Shown here in pieces: positions 26,073 through 35,663 of a stretch of 64,000 nt of DNA (positions are counted from its first letter, which is position 1; every line of letters starts with the position of its first letter). Location: contig JAZKIX010000044.1 of assembly GCA_040384645.1 (NCBI GenBank), forward strand, positions 37,894 to 101,893, read 5' to 3'. This DNA comes from JAZKIX01 sp040384645. GTDB taxonomy: Bacteria > Pseudomonadota > Gammaproteobacteria > Burkholderiales > Burkholderiaceae_D. The position numbers and the translations under genes are program-made. The notes beneath the pieces are model-generated. The model was not told where the DNA came from and searched no databases. It worked only from the letters and a program-made list of their open reading frames with translations.

Positions 26073-27395
26073 ATGCGTAAGCCCCTTATTGCCTCGCTGA
26101 TCGCCAGCGCCCTTTTCACATTGAATGCGCAGGCCGCCGACCTGGTGCAGATCTACCGCGATGCCTTGGTCAACGATATGCAATATGCCAGCGCACGTGC
26201 CTCGCTGGCAGCAGGACAAGAGAAAGCGCCGCAAGGACGCGCCCTACTACTGCCCACCATTGGCCTGTCGGGAGGCAAATCTCACAATGACTCCAGTACA
26301 GGCCAAGAAGAAGGGGACAATGTGCATCGCACCTCCAATTCAAGCAATTACACCTTGTCATTGTCACAGCCGCTGTTTCGCTGGGCTAACTGGCAGCAGT
26401 ACCAGCAAAGTAAGCTGCAAGTGATGGTGAGTGAAGCGCAATTTGCGCAAGCCCAGCAAGATTTGATGGTGCGCGTCGCGCAAGCCTATTTCGACATTCT
26501 TACGGCACAGGACACTCTGGCGGCGATTCAAGCGCAGAAAGTGGCCACCACAGAGCAACTGGCGTCGGCCAAACGCAATTTTGAGGTCGGCACGCAAACC
26601 ATCACCGACACCAACGAAGCGCAGGCGCGTTCAGACTTGGTTGTAGCGCAAGAACTGGCGGCGATCAACGATCTGGAAATCAAACGCACAGCCTTGCAGC
26701 AAATTATCGGCAAGCCACCCGGCGCACTGGCAACGTTAAAAACCGGGGTTGCCATCAATACTCCTGTGCCAGCTGCGATTGAACCATGGGTCGAATCCGC
26801 TGAAAAACAAAATTACGGCGTGATGAGCGCCCAAATCGCACTAGAAATCGCCAAACACGAAATCTCGAAAACCCGCGCCGGCCATTATCCAACGGTCGAC
26901 CTGGTGGCCAGCGCCGGCCGCAGCAACGCTGGCCTGACCGCGCTTTCCTCATCCAGCACGGCCACCAATTCAAATGCCATCGGCATCCAATGGAATATCC
27001 CTTTGTTCGCCGGTTTTGGCGTGACCAGCAGGGTACGCGAAACGATTGCGCTAGAAGACAAAGCGCGCTTCGACCTGGAAAGCGTGCGCCGAAGCGCTAC
27101 CCAAGCCACCCGCCAAGCCTATCTGGGCGTCAATAGCGGCCTGGCGCAAGTTAGGGCGCTGGAAGCGGCGGAAGTATCGAGCCAGTCGGCACTGGAATCG
27201 AACCAACTCGGTTATCAAGTCGGCGTGCGGATCAATATTGACGTGCTCAATGCACAGCAACAATTGGCCTTGACCCGTCAAAGTCTGGCCAAGGCACGTT
27301 ATGACACTGTCATGAATGGCATACGCCTGAAGTCAGCTGCGGGCACCCTCAAAGAAGAGGATCTGTCGTTGGTCAATTCTTTGCTACAGCCTTAA
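26073..27395 (+). CDS. tolC: TolC-family outer-membrane channel
   Basis: 440 aa from the ATG at 26073 (GGAG six bases upstream). Signal peptide MRKPLIASLIASALFTLNAQA, cleavage after AQA. The mature protein starts ADLVQIYRDALVNDMQYASARASLAAGQEK and has the two OEP repeats (LSLSQPLFRWANWQQYQQSKLQV; WNIPLFAGFGVTSRVRETIALEDKARFDLESVRRSATQATRQAYLGV). These are hallmarks of the type-I secretion channel TolC, and the length fits. The gene is followed by a strong terminator. It probably serves the RND pump upstream and other tripartite systems. Confidence 0.93.
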   Translation: MRKPLIASLIASALFTLNAQAADLVQIYRDALVNDMQYASARASLAAGQEKAPQGRALLLPTIGLSGGKSHNDSSTGQEEGDNVHRTSNSSNYTLSLSQPLFRWANWQQYQQSKLQVMVSEAQFAQAQQDLMVRVAQAYFDILTAQDTLAAIQAQKVATTEQLASAKRNFEVGTQTITDTNEAQARSDLVVAQELAAINDLEIKRTALQQIIGKPPGALATLKTGVAINTPVPAAIEPWVESAEKQNYGVMSAQIALEIAKHEISKTRAGHYPTVDLVASAGRSNAGLTALSSSSTATNSNAIGIQWNIPLFAGFGVTSRVRETIALEDKARFDLESVRRSATQATRQAYLGVNSGLAQVRALEAAEVSSQSALESNQLGYQVGVRINIDVLNAQQQLALTRQSLAKARYDTVMNGIRLKSAAGTLKEEDLSLVNSLLQP

Positions 27396-27428
27396 ACGGG
27401 CTTGCTGTAACGGCTCTGTCCGGTGAAT

Positions 27429-27465
27429 AAAAAAACCGCTGGAAATTTCCTCAGCGGTTTTTTTA
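27429..27465 (+). terminator. Rho-independent terminator after tolC
   Basis: Stem AACCGCTG/CAGCGGTT with a 10-nt loop and a run of seven T, 34 bases after the tolC stop. Confidence 0.9.
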
Positions 27466-27740
27466 TTGCTAAATTCATATAAATAATTCGAAAATCCTTT
27501 TAAAACTTTGAAATTGTGTAAAACGTTTTACTTGGAAACCTTTCCGCTAGCAAAATAGGTATAAACCACAGTAGCCAAAGCCAAGCCTAAGACGTAATAA
27601 TCGCGCGTTGAAGATACGCAATATTTCTTTCGGGAATGGGCAAGAGCAGATAAATGATCTTGTCATTGCGATGAATATCGCTTCCCAATTTTTCTCTTTA
27701 TTGCGGTTCGGCATTTGCAGCTACCTTGAAAGGTTATTCC

Positions 27741-30731
27741 ATGCGCACCACAACGATTAAAAAAGCCGGCTGGTTCCTGGTTGCCGCTGTCAGCTTGTCC
27801 GCGGTGGCGGCGCCGCCGACTAATCTGCCGGCCGACAACAAAAAAGAATTTGCCAAGCCTGCTGTCGGCCAGGCCGAGACCCCGAAGCGACTACCCGTGA
27901 GCGTGCTGATGCTGTTATTGGATTCGATCACGCCCATTGTGGTGCCGCCAGCGCCGGCCACCAGCGGCCCGTCCGGCTCGGTAGCCAGCAGCAGCCCCAC
28001 TTTTAGCTGGTCGCCTTCGACCGGCGCGACCTCATACATATTGACCGTCAAGCATGGCGGCAGCACCACCGATTTTTCAACTGAATATTCGGCCGCCACT
28101 GCCGGTTGCGCTGCTGGCAGCGGCACTTGCAGCATCACGCCGAGCTTCACCTTCACCGCCGGCACCACGTATAGCTGGTCGGTGCAAGGTAAAAACTCTG
28201 CCGGTACCGGCACTGCCAGCGCCACCAAGACTTTCATCCCTAATCCAGTGGTCGGCGGCACCGTTGCAGCACCCTTGGCGTTTAGCGAGCAACCCTTCGG
28301 CGCCTTGGAGCTGATTGACACCATCGATACCGCAACCATGGCGCCAGCCACCGAATCGCCGGTTGCGGCCAGTAGCGTGAAAGCCATCCTGGGTCAAAAT
28401 GCGCGCACCCTCACGCCGGGTACCGAAGCTAGCTACATCACCTATCGCATCGGAAAAAATAAGGGGCTGGTGGCCAAGCAAGCTTATGTTCTTGATATCG
28501 AATATCCCGACGACGTACCGCGCGCCATGTTCATCGCCAACCGCGGCGCCGATTTCTTGCGCGGCTTTACCACCGGCAGCGCGGTAGGTGATTCGCGCAA
28601 AGCCTGGACCCTGAGTACGCTGGAATCGCTCAATTATCCGCAAAGCAATAGCTGGAAGCATTACCACAGCCTGTTCTACCTGCACGAGCGTTTTTCGCCC
28701 AAGGCAGAACGCAATTCGATCTGCTCGCTACGCGATCTGTTGCCGGCCGATGGCTTCGATGTGTCGATTTTCCAGTCGCGGCAAATGAATGACCCGCGCT
28801 CGCAAGGCGCCGCTGTCGGCAAAATCCGCCTCTATAAAGTCACCAACCCGGCTGCCTTGCCGGCCGCTATTACCTACCCAGGCAGCTTGCCGCGCCGCCA
28901 CTTGTTCTGGCGTGAAGAAATGGCCGACGAAGCAGTATCCAATGCCAGTGCTAGCAAGCGCGCTACGACGGCCGCAATTGACTGGTTCGGCTTCAAGATG
29001 GATATGGGCCGCGCACTGGGTTTCAATACTGTGGGCAAAGACATGTTCGAGTGGGGCTGGAACCAGGGTTTCGATAGCGGCGATACGCAATGGGCGCTCA
29101 ACGCCAATCCGCCGCTGACCAATATCTGGGGCGAGATCGTGGCCGCTGCGACGACCCGTGGGCTGGAATTGATGCCTTATCTCGAATACGGCGGCACCCT
29201 GGGTTACAACTGCATGCCAGGCTACCCCTGCGATAAAAATGCCGGCACCTACAAGAGCATGGGATTCCAGCGCCGCACCGACAAGCTGTTCAAAGGCGTG
29301 TACGGCCCGGGCTGCAATCAAATTCTTGATGTCAACGGCAATCCGGTAAAAGACGCCAATGGCAAAAATACCTACGACTGCTCCAGCGCCAATAGCTATA
29401 CCGGTGTGTATTGGACGGAAGATAAATCGGCCGATTTGACCGATCCCGATACCGAGGCCGATTTGAAAAAAGTGATCGACAAACTGGTGGTGCAGTACAA
29501 AGCCGGCGGCGCCAAGTTTGGCGGTGTGTGGCTGCGCATGCGACAAAGCAAGTTGCCGATGAGCTTTTCACCCAAGACATTGGCACGCTATAACACTGAC
29601 AATCCGAATGCTCAGCGCAGCTTGACCCAACTGCGCAACGATACTTCGTCACGTCAAAGCTATTACGACTGGTGGTATGGCAAACGCCGCGCCTTCTTGC
29701 AAAAAATTCGCGATTACGCACGCAGCACGGGCACCGTCGATAACAATATCCAACTGTTGTTTTCGACCTATCCAGGGGAGCCAGTGCCCGATGCATTTGA
29801 AACCAATGTCAGCACCAGCGGACTGCAACTGGTCACCGACGACACAGCTTGGTGGAGCACTTATCGCAGCGGCTTGAATAACACCAATGATCCGCATTTT
29901 TGGTACCGTTATAAATGGTCAGCCAGAACCAACGCCGACGCCATTAGCCAGCGCATGCACAAAAATGGTCTGGAAAAAACCTGGCCGATCCAAAGCAATG
30001 AATACAATGCAGACCAAGAAGAAGCCACGCATTCCAGCCCGCCGGCCGACCCGGCGCGTTATCAAAATGATGACGGCATTGCGATGACGTATGACTTCGG
30101 CAATCCGCTGTACACGGTGAGCGATAGCGCCTTGCTGGCCTCATACAGCAATACCGCGGGCCAATCGCTGACGCATCATTTCCCGCTCAATGAAGACAAT
30201 GGAAAGTCGTTCGACGAAGCCTATGCAGGTGCTAAATGCGCCGATCCTGCCACCCGCGCTACAGCACCACGGTACGGTCTGACAGATGACGAACCATTCG
30301 ACGGCAAGCTTGGTTATATGTCGGTGGCGGTGGAACGCTCGGGCCCGTTCACCGTGCTGGCAGAAGCAACCGCACTGGCCAATGGCAATCCGATCAATAT
30401 CGCGTATCTGGAATCGAGCAGCATGAGCCGCGGCTTTCCGGCGTATGTCAAACGCTTCAATCAAGCCTTGCTGTCCTTGCCGGCATTGCCTGCTGTGGTG
30501 GCCAGCGGCATGACCAGCAATGCTGCTGTGGTGGTCAAGCAAATCAACTCGGGGTCCGGCACCTATTACGCCGTGGTCAACCCAACTATGACGAGCAAGA
30601 CGGCAGTCGTAATCGATTTCGGCGCCAGCAGCAGCTTGCAAGACTTGCTATTGCCCGGCACCACTTACACTGCGCAAAAATTGCAGTTCGATATGTACCC
30701 TGGCGAAGTGAGGACTTTCCGCAAACCTTGA
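27741..30731 (+). CDS. Large exported protein of unknown function with Fn3-like N-terminus and glycosidase-like barrel
   Basis: 996 aa from the ATG at 27741 (AAAGG upstream). Signal peptide KKAGWFLVAAVSLSAVAAPP. Residues about 75-165 look like a fibronectin-III/Ig domain (SGSVASSSPTFSWSPSTGATSYILTV...TYSWSVQGKNSAGTG). The rest is unrecognised at family level: a long region with IDWFGFKMDMGRALGFNTVGKDMFEWGWNQGF, LELMPYLEYGGTLGYN, KFGGVWLRMRQSK, and a beta-rich end (SGTYYAVVNPTMTSKTAVVIDFG) as in C-terminal domains of glycoside hydrolases. Acid and aromatic clusters suggest a TIM-barrel polysaccharide-acting enzyme, but that is inference. Single gene between two terminators. Confidence 0.75.
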   Translation: MRTTTIKKAGWFLVAAVSLSAVAAPPTNLPADNKKEFAKPAVGQAETPKRLPVSVLMLLLDSITPIVVPPAPATSGPSGSVASSSPTFSWSPSTGATSYILTVKHGGSTTDFSTEYSAATAGCAAGSGTCSITPSFTFTAGTTYSWSVQGKNSAGTGTASATKTFIPNPVVGGTVAAPLAFSEQPFGALELIDTIDTATMAPATESPVAASSVKAILGQNARTLTPGTEASYITYRIGKNKGLVAKQAYVLDIEYPDDVPRAMFIANRGADFLRGFTTGSAVGDSRKAWTLSTLESLNYPQSNSWKHYHSLFYLHERFSPKAERNSICSLRDLLPADGFDVSIFQSRQMNDPRSQGAAVGKIRLYKVTNPAALPAAITYPGSLPRRHLFWREEMADEAVSNASASKRATTAAIDWFGFKMDMGRALGFNTVGKDMFEWGWNQGFDSGDTQWALNANPPLTNIWGEIVAAATTRGLELMPYLEYGGTLGYNCMPGYPCDKNAGTYKSMGFQRRTDKLFKGVYGPGCNQILDVNGNPVKDANGKNTYDCSSANSYTGVYWTEDKSADLTDPDTEADLKKVIDKLVVQYKAGGAKFGGVWLRMRQSKLPMSFSPKTLARYNTDNPNAQRSLTQLRNDTSSRQSYYDWWYGKRRAFLQKIRDYARSTGTVDNNIQLLFSTYPGEPVPDAFETNVSTSGLQLVTDDTAWWSTYRSGLNNTNDPHFWYRYKWSARTNADAISQRMHKNGLEKTWPIQSNEYNADQEEATHSSPPADPARYQNDDGIAMTYDFGNPLYTVSDSALLASYSNTAGQSLTHHFPLNEDNGKSFDEAYAGAKCADPATRATAPRYGLTDDEPFDGKLGYMSVAVERSGPFTVLAEATALANGNPINIAYLESSSMSRGFPAYVKRFNQALLSLPALPAVVASGMTSNAAVVVKQINSGSGTYYAVVNPTMTSKTAVVIDFGASSSLQDLLLPGTTYTAQKLQFDMYPGEVRTFRKP

Positions 30732-30773
30732 TTCAAAACCTTGATTCATACACTTTCACCAATAAATCAAAGC

Positions 30774-30803
30774 AAAAGCCAGCCCTTACCGGCTGGCTTT
30801 TTT
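30774..30803 (+). terminator. Rho-independent terminator
   Basis: Stem AAAAGCCAGCC/GGCTGGCTTTT with a 6-nt loop, then T, 43 bases after the large exported-protein gene. Confidence 0.9.
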
Positions 30804-30893
30804 AATCCTTGAATGTGCCGCATGCCTGATCGGCGCGAAGGCAACGGCGACGGATTCAAACTACAATCTGCCCTTTCAAATCGGAGACATTTC

Positions 30894-31283
30894 ATGCGTA
30901 TTCTTCACACCATGCTGCGCGTCGGCAACTTGCAGCGTTCCATCGATTTTTATACCAAAGTATTGGGCATGAATTTGCTGAACATCAGCGACAACCCTGA
31001 GTACAAGTACACCCTTGCCTTTGTAGGCTATGGCAGCAATCCCGAGCATGCCGAGCTGGAACTGACCTACAACTACGGCGTCGAAACATACGAGATGGGT
31101 ACCGCCTACGGCCATATCGCAATTTCTGCGGAAGATATTTACCAGGCGTGCGAAGCAGTCAAGGCACAAGGCGGCAGCGTTACCCGCGAGCCAGGCCCCG
31201 TCAAAGGTGGCACCAGCGTGATCGCTTTTGTGCAAGATCCCGATGGCTACAAAATCGAGCTGATCGAACGCAAGACGCTGTAA
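30894..31283 (+). CDS. gloA: Lactoylglutathione lyase (glyoxalase I)
   Basis: 129 aa from the ATG at 30894, preceded by GGAGA; the open frame reaches further up but without homology. Converts the methylglyoxal-glutathione hemithioacetal to S-lactoylglutathione. The four metal ligands known in E. coli GloA are visible: His5 (MRILHT), Glu56 (ELELTYNYG), His74 (YGHIAI) and Glu122 (YKIELIE). Length and the lack of extra inserts fit the nickel/cobalt-dependent bacterial class. Cytoplasmic, single gene after a terminator. Confidence 0.95.
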   Translation: MRILHTMLRVGNLQRSIDFYTKVLGMNLLNISDNPEYKYTLAFVGYGSNPEHAELELTYNYGVETYEMGTAYGHIAISAEDIYQACEAVKAQGGSVTREPGPVKGGTSVIAFVQDPDGYKIELIERKTL

Positions 31284-31385
31284 GAGACGTAATCGGAAGG
31301 AAAATTTAATCTGTTTTTGCTACTGTGGCAAGATGCATAGCGGTCTAGACATAACCGTTTCCATCAACTTTTGCAGGGGATCGAC

Positions 31386-31940
31386 ATGAGTCAATATCAC
31401 ATCGCCGTCGTGGTCGGCAGTCTTCGCAAGGATTCATTCAACCGCAAGCTGGGCTATGCCATCGCCAAGCTGGCGCCGCCGGAGTTCAGCTTCCAGCAAC
31501 TGTTGCTGGCCGATTTACCGCTTTACAACCAAGACGACGACGCCAATCCGCCAGCATCGGCCACGCGTCTGAAAAGCGAGGTCCGGGCGGCGCAAGGCTT
31601 GTTGTTTATCACGCCGGAATATAACCGCTCCATCCCCGGCGTCTTGAAAAATGCCCTCGACCACGGCTCTCGCCCGTATGGACAAAGCGCCTGGGCTGGC
31701 AAGCCGGCTGGCGTATTGGGGGTATCGGTGGGCGCCGCCGGCACTGCCATGGCGCAGCAACATTTACGCAATATCCTGGCCTACCTGGACGTCCCGACCC
31801 TGGGCCAGCCCGAAGCCTTCGTCCATGCAAAAGAAGGCTTGTTTGACCAAGCCGGCGACATCGGCGAAGGTAGCAAGAAATTTTTGCAAACCTGGATGGA
31901 TCAATATGTCACCTGGGTGAAACAACACACAACGGCCTGA
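31386..31940 (+). CDS. NADPH-dependent FMN reductase (flavodoxin-like)
   Basis: 184 aa from the ATG at 31386 with AGGGG upstream. Flavodoxin-like fold: IAVVVGSLRKDSFNRKLGYAIAKL is the phosphate-binding loop, and LFITPEYNRSIPGVLKNALDHGSRP is the family's FMN-binding PEYN motif. GKPAGVLGVSVGAAGTAMAQQHLRNIL follows. Resembles azoreductase/chromate reductase (ChrR, YieF) enzymes that reduce quinones, azo dyes or chromate. Substrate not determinable. Ends in a hairpin that overlaps the stop of the converging small gene. Confidence 0.9.
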   Translation: MSQYHIAVVVGSLRKDSFNRKLGYAIAKLAPPEFSFQQLLLADLPLYNQDDDANPPASATRLKSEVRAAQGLLFITPEYNRSIPGVLKNALDHGSRPYGQSAWAGKPAGVLGVSVGAAGTAMAQQHLRNILAYLDVPTLGQPEAFVHAKEGLFDQAGDIGEGSKKFLQTWMDQYVTWVKQHTTA

Positions 31941-31959
31941 CACAGGCTGTACGGCACGC

Positions 31960-31985
31960 AAGCCTGACTCTTGTTCAGGCTTTAA
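31960..31985. terminator. Hairpin terminator between convergent genes
   Basis: Stem AAGCCTGA/TCAGGCTT with 7-nt loop followed by TAATT; on the plus strand it follows the FMN reductase stop by 19 bases and overlaps the stop codon of the minus-strand gene (31982). Confidence 0.65.
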
Positions 31986-32215
31986 TTGAGTTTAGCCGGC
32001 GTGGCATCGAGATTGCGGATCTCGATTTCACATTCCCCCAGAGTGCTGGACCATTCGCCGCATTCATTCTCCGCTTCCTCCAGCGAAAGGAAGCGTTTGC
32101 CTTGCAGGTAATCAGGCAAAAAAGCGGCCTGTCCCTGTGCGTCGAAACCGAGATAGGGGCCATCGCCAACCGCCCCGCCTTTTTTACGCAATAAGTAATA
32201 AGTCACAGTTGCCAT
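31982..32215 (-). CDS. Small protein of unknown function
   Basis: 77 aa (MATVTYYLLRKKGGAVG...ATPAKLN). The ATG at 32215 follows GGAGGA by ten bases. Cytoplasmic, acidic, with one EAENECGEW stretch; no domain recognised. The frame is open much further upstream, but that part has no ribosome site near its start, so the short form is called. Convergent with the FMN reductase gene. Confidence 0.6.
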   Translation of the reverse strand: MATVTYYLLRKKGGAVGDGPYLGFDAQGQAAFLPDYLQGKRFLSLEEAENECGEWSSTLGECEIEIRNLDATPAKLN

Positions 32216-32737
32216 CGCATCATCTCCTCCAATATAAGTTACGCCAAGCCATGCAAGACTAGCTTGCACCAGCAAAGCCCCAGGCATGGTGCGCCTGTAG
32301 CCCACCAAGTTCGGTGCGGTAACGCACATACCGCCGGGAACGGCGCGCCTGTCACAGCAGTGGAACGCAACTTCGGTCAGGTCAACTACGGTGCGCAGGG
32401 CCTCGGCGACCCCGCCCACCCTACTAATTAAATAACAGCCGATGTGCCTGCATGGAAAAATATTGGGGGTATATGCTAATTCACCCACTAACCCGCATAT
32501 TTTTATTGGGTGAAAAATAATACTGCACCCAGTATTAAATACTTTCAAAATGCCTCTGCCGAGCTTAATTTAGGCTTCAATGGCCTCCGATTGCCTTGTG
32601 CATTTGGAAAGTGCACTGCCGCAAAGTCATCTAAACAAAATTTACTTTCGATTGCACGAATAATTCTTGCAGTTTTAATATACTTAAACTACATTAATAC
32701 ACATGCAACCACCTTTTATGAGTAGTGAATATCCATT
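32216..32737. other. 522-bp intergenic region with repeat copy B
   Basis: Divergent region between the small gene and the tetR/UbiB genes. It contains dispersed-repeat copy B (32463-32540). The part at 32230-32430 is GC-rich and keeps the minus frame open for about 70 codons (CDRRAVPGGMCVTAPNLVGY), perhaps a decayed coding piece. No promoter was chosen with confidence. Confidence 0.5.
32463..32540 (+). repeat. Dispersed 78-bp repeat, copy B
   Basis: TTGGGGGTATATGC at the left, CCCGCAT core, TATTGGGTG, then AATACTGCACCCAGTATT. Same layout as copies A, C and H. Confidence 0.75.
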
Positions 32738-33481
32738 ATGAAAATTTCCAAATCCCAGCAAGAGCAAAATCGCCGTTTGGTCATCCGTACCGCAGTAGAT
32801 CTGATCGGCCAACACGGTTACGACGCCACCACCATGAAACAGATTGCGCGCGCGGCTGGGATTGGCGATGCAACCATCTACAAATACTTTCCTACCAAGG
32901 AGAAACTACTGCTTGGCTACTTTGAATTGACTCTGGCCGACGCACTGACACAGACCGCGCAGACTACCGGTTTTGAAGAATTTTCCTTGCAAGAAAAGTT
33001 GCAACGTCTGGTAGATGCGGTACTAGAGCTGTTATTGGCCGACCGCGAGTTTGTCGAAATCACGCGGCAAGTCATCGGCAAACTGCCGCTGATGCTGATG
33101 CGCGACAACATCCCCGGCCAGCAATCCCTGAAAGAACAGGTGATCGCCTTCATCGAAGCGGCAGAGCAAGCCGATGAAATTGCGCCTTGCGATTTTAAGT
33201 CGATCATTGGCGGCCTGTTTGCCGATTACCTGTTCGCGGTCGTGGCCTATTGGCTCAAGGACGAATCAGACGAGTTTTCCGATACCACGCAACTGGTCGA
33301 CCTGACCTTGGGCGTGCTGGTGCTGGCACTGAAAAGCGGTGTCCTCAACAAGCTGTCAGAACTGGCCAGCTTCATGTTCCGTAGCCAGATGTCGCGCATG
33401 ATGCAACACGGATCGGGCTTGCTCGACACGCTCAAACTGGTGCGGCGCGGCATCGATGGACTGACTAGCAAGAAAGATTAA
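32738..33481 (+). CDS. TetR-family regulator
   Basis: 247 aa. HTH of TetR type: RLVIRTAVDLIGQHGYDATTMKQIARAAGIGDATIYKYFPTKEKLLLGYF. The C-terminal part (residues 60-240) has no specific match that I recognise. The stop is only four bases ahead of the ATG of an UbiB/AarF-like kinase gene, so the two are likely cotranscribed; this pairing suggests a role in lipid or quinone-related control, but the ligand is unknown. Encoded on the plus strand after repeat copy B. Confidence 0.9.
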   Translation: MKISKSQQEQNRRLVIRTAVDLIGQHGYDATTMKQIARAAGIGDATIYKYFPTKEKLLLGYFELTLADALTQTAQTTGFEEFSLQEKLQRLVDAVLELLLADREFVEITRQVIGKLPLMLMRDNIPGQQSLKEQVIAFIEAAEQADEIAPCDFKSIIGGLFADYLFAVVAYWLKDESDEFSDTTQLVDLTLGVLVLALKSGVLNKLSELASFMFRSQMSRMMQHGSGLLDTLKLVRRGIDGLTSKKD

Positions 33482-33485
33482 CGCC

Positions 33486-34826
33486 ATGGCATTCGAACGA
33501 AATCTGCGTACCGGCAAACTGGCACGCGGCGCCATTACCGGCCTCGCCGTGGCGCAAGCCGGTGTCTCGCACCTGGGTCACCGCGCCCGGCAACTGACGA
33601 CCGATAGCGATAAAAAAGCGGCGGCGCAAGAGCAGCACGAAGCTGATATCGGCCGCATCCTGTTTCGCGCCCTTAATCAACTCAAAGGCACGGCGCTCAA
33701 AGTGTCGCAATTGTTGAGCATGGAGGTGGGTGTTTTGCCCGATGGCGTACGAAAGGAACTGGCTAAAGGTTTCTATCAAGTGACGCCGCTCAACCGCGCT
33801 TTGGTGCACAAGGTTTTCCGGCAAGAATTCGGCCAGACGCCGGAACAATTGTTCAGTCATTTTGAGCCGCATTCGTTTGCTGCGGCCAGTCTGGGGCAGG
33901 TGCATCACGCCAGCCTGATCGATGATCAAGGCGCAACGATGGCGGTCGCGGTCAAGGTGCAATATCCGGGCATCGCCGGGTCAATTGCCAGCGATATGCG
34001 TCTGCTGCGCGGCATTTTGCAAACCTTGAGCCTGACGTCGGACCTGATGCCGCGCAAGTCGATCATCGAACGGGTTATGAACGATATCGAACACAAGCTG
34101 GCGGAAGAAGTCGATTACCTGCATGAGGCGGCGCAACTGCATTGGTTTCATGGCAATGCGACCTTGCCCGGCGTGGTGATTCCGCTCCCTGTGGAAAGTC
34201 ATTCGACCCGTCGCGTGCTAACCATGCAGCAGTTGGACGGCCTGCACCTGGATCAATGGCTGGCGACCGAACCCGATCAGGCCGCCCGTAATCATTACGG
34301 CCAATTGTTGTTCGATTGGTTCTTGCATAGCGCGTTTGAGCTGGGTCGCCTGCATGCCGACCCACATCCGGGCAATTTCCTGTTCCTGCCGGATGGACGC
34401 TTGGGTTTGCTCGATTTCGGCTGCACCAAGCAGCTTTCGCCTTCGTTCGTCACGCGCTGGACCGCTGCAGTCCAAGCCATTTTGCATCGCCCTGCTGGCG
34501 GCGCCTGTGATGCAGTGCATCAGGCCTATATCGATCTGCAATTGATCGCGGCCGATATGAGCCTTGAAGATTTCACCGAAGAGCTGATGCCAGCCGTCAT
34601 CCCGCTGCAAGAGTGGCAAATGGAACCATTTCGCAGTGAATATTTCGACTTCGCCAACAAATCGCCCTACCCGATGCTCAATCCCGCCGACAACAAAATG
34701 CTGGCACGGCATCTGGCCAATATTTTGGAAGAACTGCCCTACTTCGATCGTGCGTATATGGGTTTGATGCATATGTTGAAGAAGATGGATGCGGTGGTCT
34801 GTACCAAAAATCGCTGGATTTTTTAG
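33486..34826 (+). CDS. ABC1/UbiB-type atypical kinase (AarF family)
   Basis: 446 aa. The UbiB signature is present: the N-terminal LKGTALKVSQLLSMEVGVLPD (in place of the usual KxGQ helix), the A-rich loop FAAASLGQVHHASL (replacing the glycine-rich loop of kinases), VAVKVQYPGI with the ATP-binding Lys, EVDYLHEAAQLHWF, and catalytic HADPHPGNFLF with LLDFGCTKQL. The family supports ubiquinone synthesis or lipid handling through ATPase activity. This is not the housekeeping ubiB of a ubiE-J-B operon; it sits with a TetR gene and two small membrane proteins. No membrane helices at the C-terminus are obvious. Confidence 0.9.
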   Translation: MAFERNLRTGKLARGAITGLAVAQAGVSHLGHRARQLTTDSDKKAAAQEQHEADIGRILFRALNQLKGTALKVSQLLSMEVGVLPDGVRKELAKGFYQVTPLNRALVHKVFRQEFGQTPEQLFSHFEPHSFAAASLGQVHHASLIDDQGATMAVAVKVQYPGIAGSIASDMRLLRGILQTLSLTSDLMPRKSIIERVMNDIEHKLAEEVDYLHEAAQLHWFHGNATLPGVVIPLPVESHSTRRVLTMQQLDGLHLDQWLATEPDQAARNHYGQLLFDWFLHSAFELGRLHADPHPGNFLFLPDGRLGLLDFGCTKQLSPSFVTRWTAAVQAILHRPAGGACDAVHQAYIDLQLIAADMSLEDFTEELMPAVIPLQEWQMEPFRSEYFDFANKSPYPMLNPADNKMLARHLANILEELPYFDRAYMGLMHMLKKMDAVVCTKNRWIF

Positions 34827-34857
34827 ATCTCTTTTCTCACAACTATAGGACTGACCC

Positions 34858-35247
34858 ATGAATTTTCAATTTAAGACAGTCGCCATCGCCACCTCCATCG
34901 TGGCGTTTGCCATCGCAACGATCTTGTTTGTTCAGCCCCAACTTATTTTTACACTGTGGCAGGTCGATTTTTCGTATCCCACCGGATTGGTCGGCCGACG
35001 AGCTGCGGCCATATTTATCGGAATCGGCCTTATGTTGGTAATCGCCAGAAACACAGAACCTTCCTTGGCACGCAGCGCGATGGAAAAGGGAATGGCCTGC
35101 ACATTGTTATTGCTCGCCACGCTTGGCACCTTTGAATTCGTCACCGGTCATGCCGGCCCCGGAATACTGTCAGCGGTATTGGTCGAAATTCTGCTGGCGC
35201 TCGGTTTCTTGAATGCCAGCCGACATTCCCTTATCTCATCTCAATAG
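34858..35247 (+). CDS. Small four-helix membrane protein
   Basis: 129 aa, mostly hydrophobic with four likely membrane helices (VAIATSIVAFAIATILF; AAAIFIGIGLMLVIA; ACTLLLLATLGTFEFV; ILSAVLVEILLALGF). No named domain is recognised. It lies 32 bases after the kinase gene and 9 bases ahead of another small membrane-protein gene. Probably one transcript. Function unknown. Confidence 0.75.
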   Translation: MNFQFKTVAIATSIVAFAIATILFVQPQLIFTLWQVDFSYPTGLVGRRAAAIFIGIGLMLVIARNTEPSLARSAMEKGMACTLLLLATLGTFEFVTGHAGPGILSAVLVEILLALGFLNASRHSLISSQ

Positions 35248-35255
35248 GCCTAAAA

Positions 35256-35663
35256 ATGGAAAACATTCTGCGACAAGACAAGGTTTGGATCGGGCGCTGG
35301 CTGGTCGGCGTGGCGACCTTGCACACGCTGGTAGCGGGTCTTTTTTTCGGCGACGCATTATTGGCCGTGCTGCAGCGCGGCATATTCGACAGCGTGGGGC
35401 GTGATCCGCTGGTGGCAACCGCTGTCTGGTTCGTCTTATTTGGTGCTGGGTTAGCAATATTGGGGCTGGCAATTACAGCATTGGAACGGGCGCAATCAAT
35501 GGCGTCGGCCAGAGTTTTAGGGCTTGCAATCTTGCTGCTGACGCTATTGGGAATCGTGCTGATGCCGAAATCGGGATTCTGGCTGGCGTTTCCACCGGCG
35601 ATTGCTTTGCTTTTGAAAAAACCGGGACTGCTATCCATTGATGTTTCTGAGCGGCCTAATTAA
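35256..35663 (+). CDS. Small membrane protein resembling DUF6463
   Basis: 135 aa. Begins with DKVWIGRWLVGVATLHTLVAGLFF, which resembles DUF6463 proteins (W-x-GW...HT), and has four likely helices. The end turns hydrophilic (LSIDVSERPN). It follows the previous small membrane protein closely. Function unknown; the family assignment is from memory of a short motif. Confidence 0.7.
   Translation: MENILRQDKVWIGRWLVGVATLHTLVAGLFFGDALLAVLQRGIFDSVGRDPLVATAVWFVLFGAGLAILGLAITALERAQSMASARVLGLAILLLTLLGIVLMPKSGFWLAFPPAIALLLKKPGLLSIDVSERPN

Noticed and set aside
32216..32460. Riboswitch ahead of the small gene at 31982-32215
   Set aside because: GC-rich and possibly structured, but no core of a known riboswitch class could be recognised, and the open frame suggests decayed coding DNA instead.
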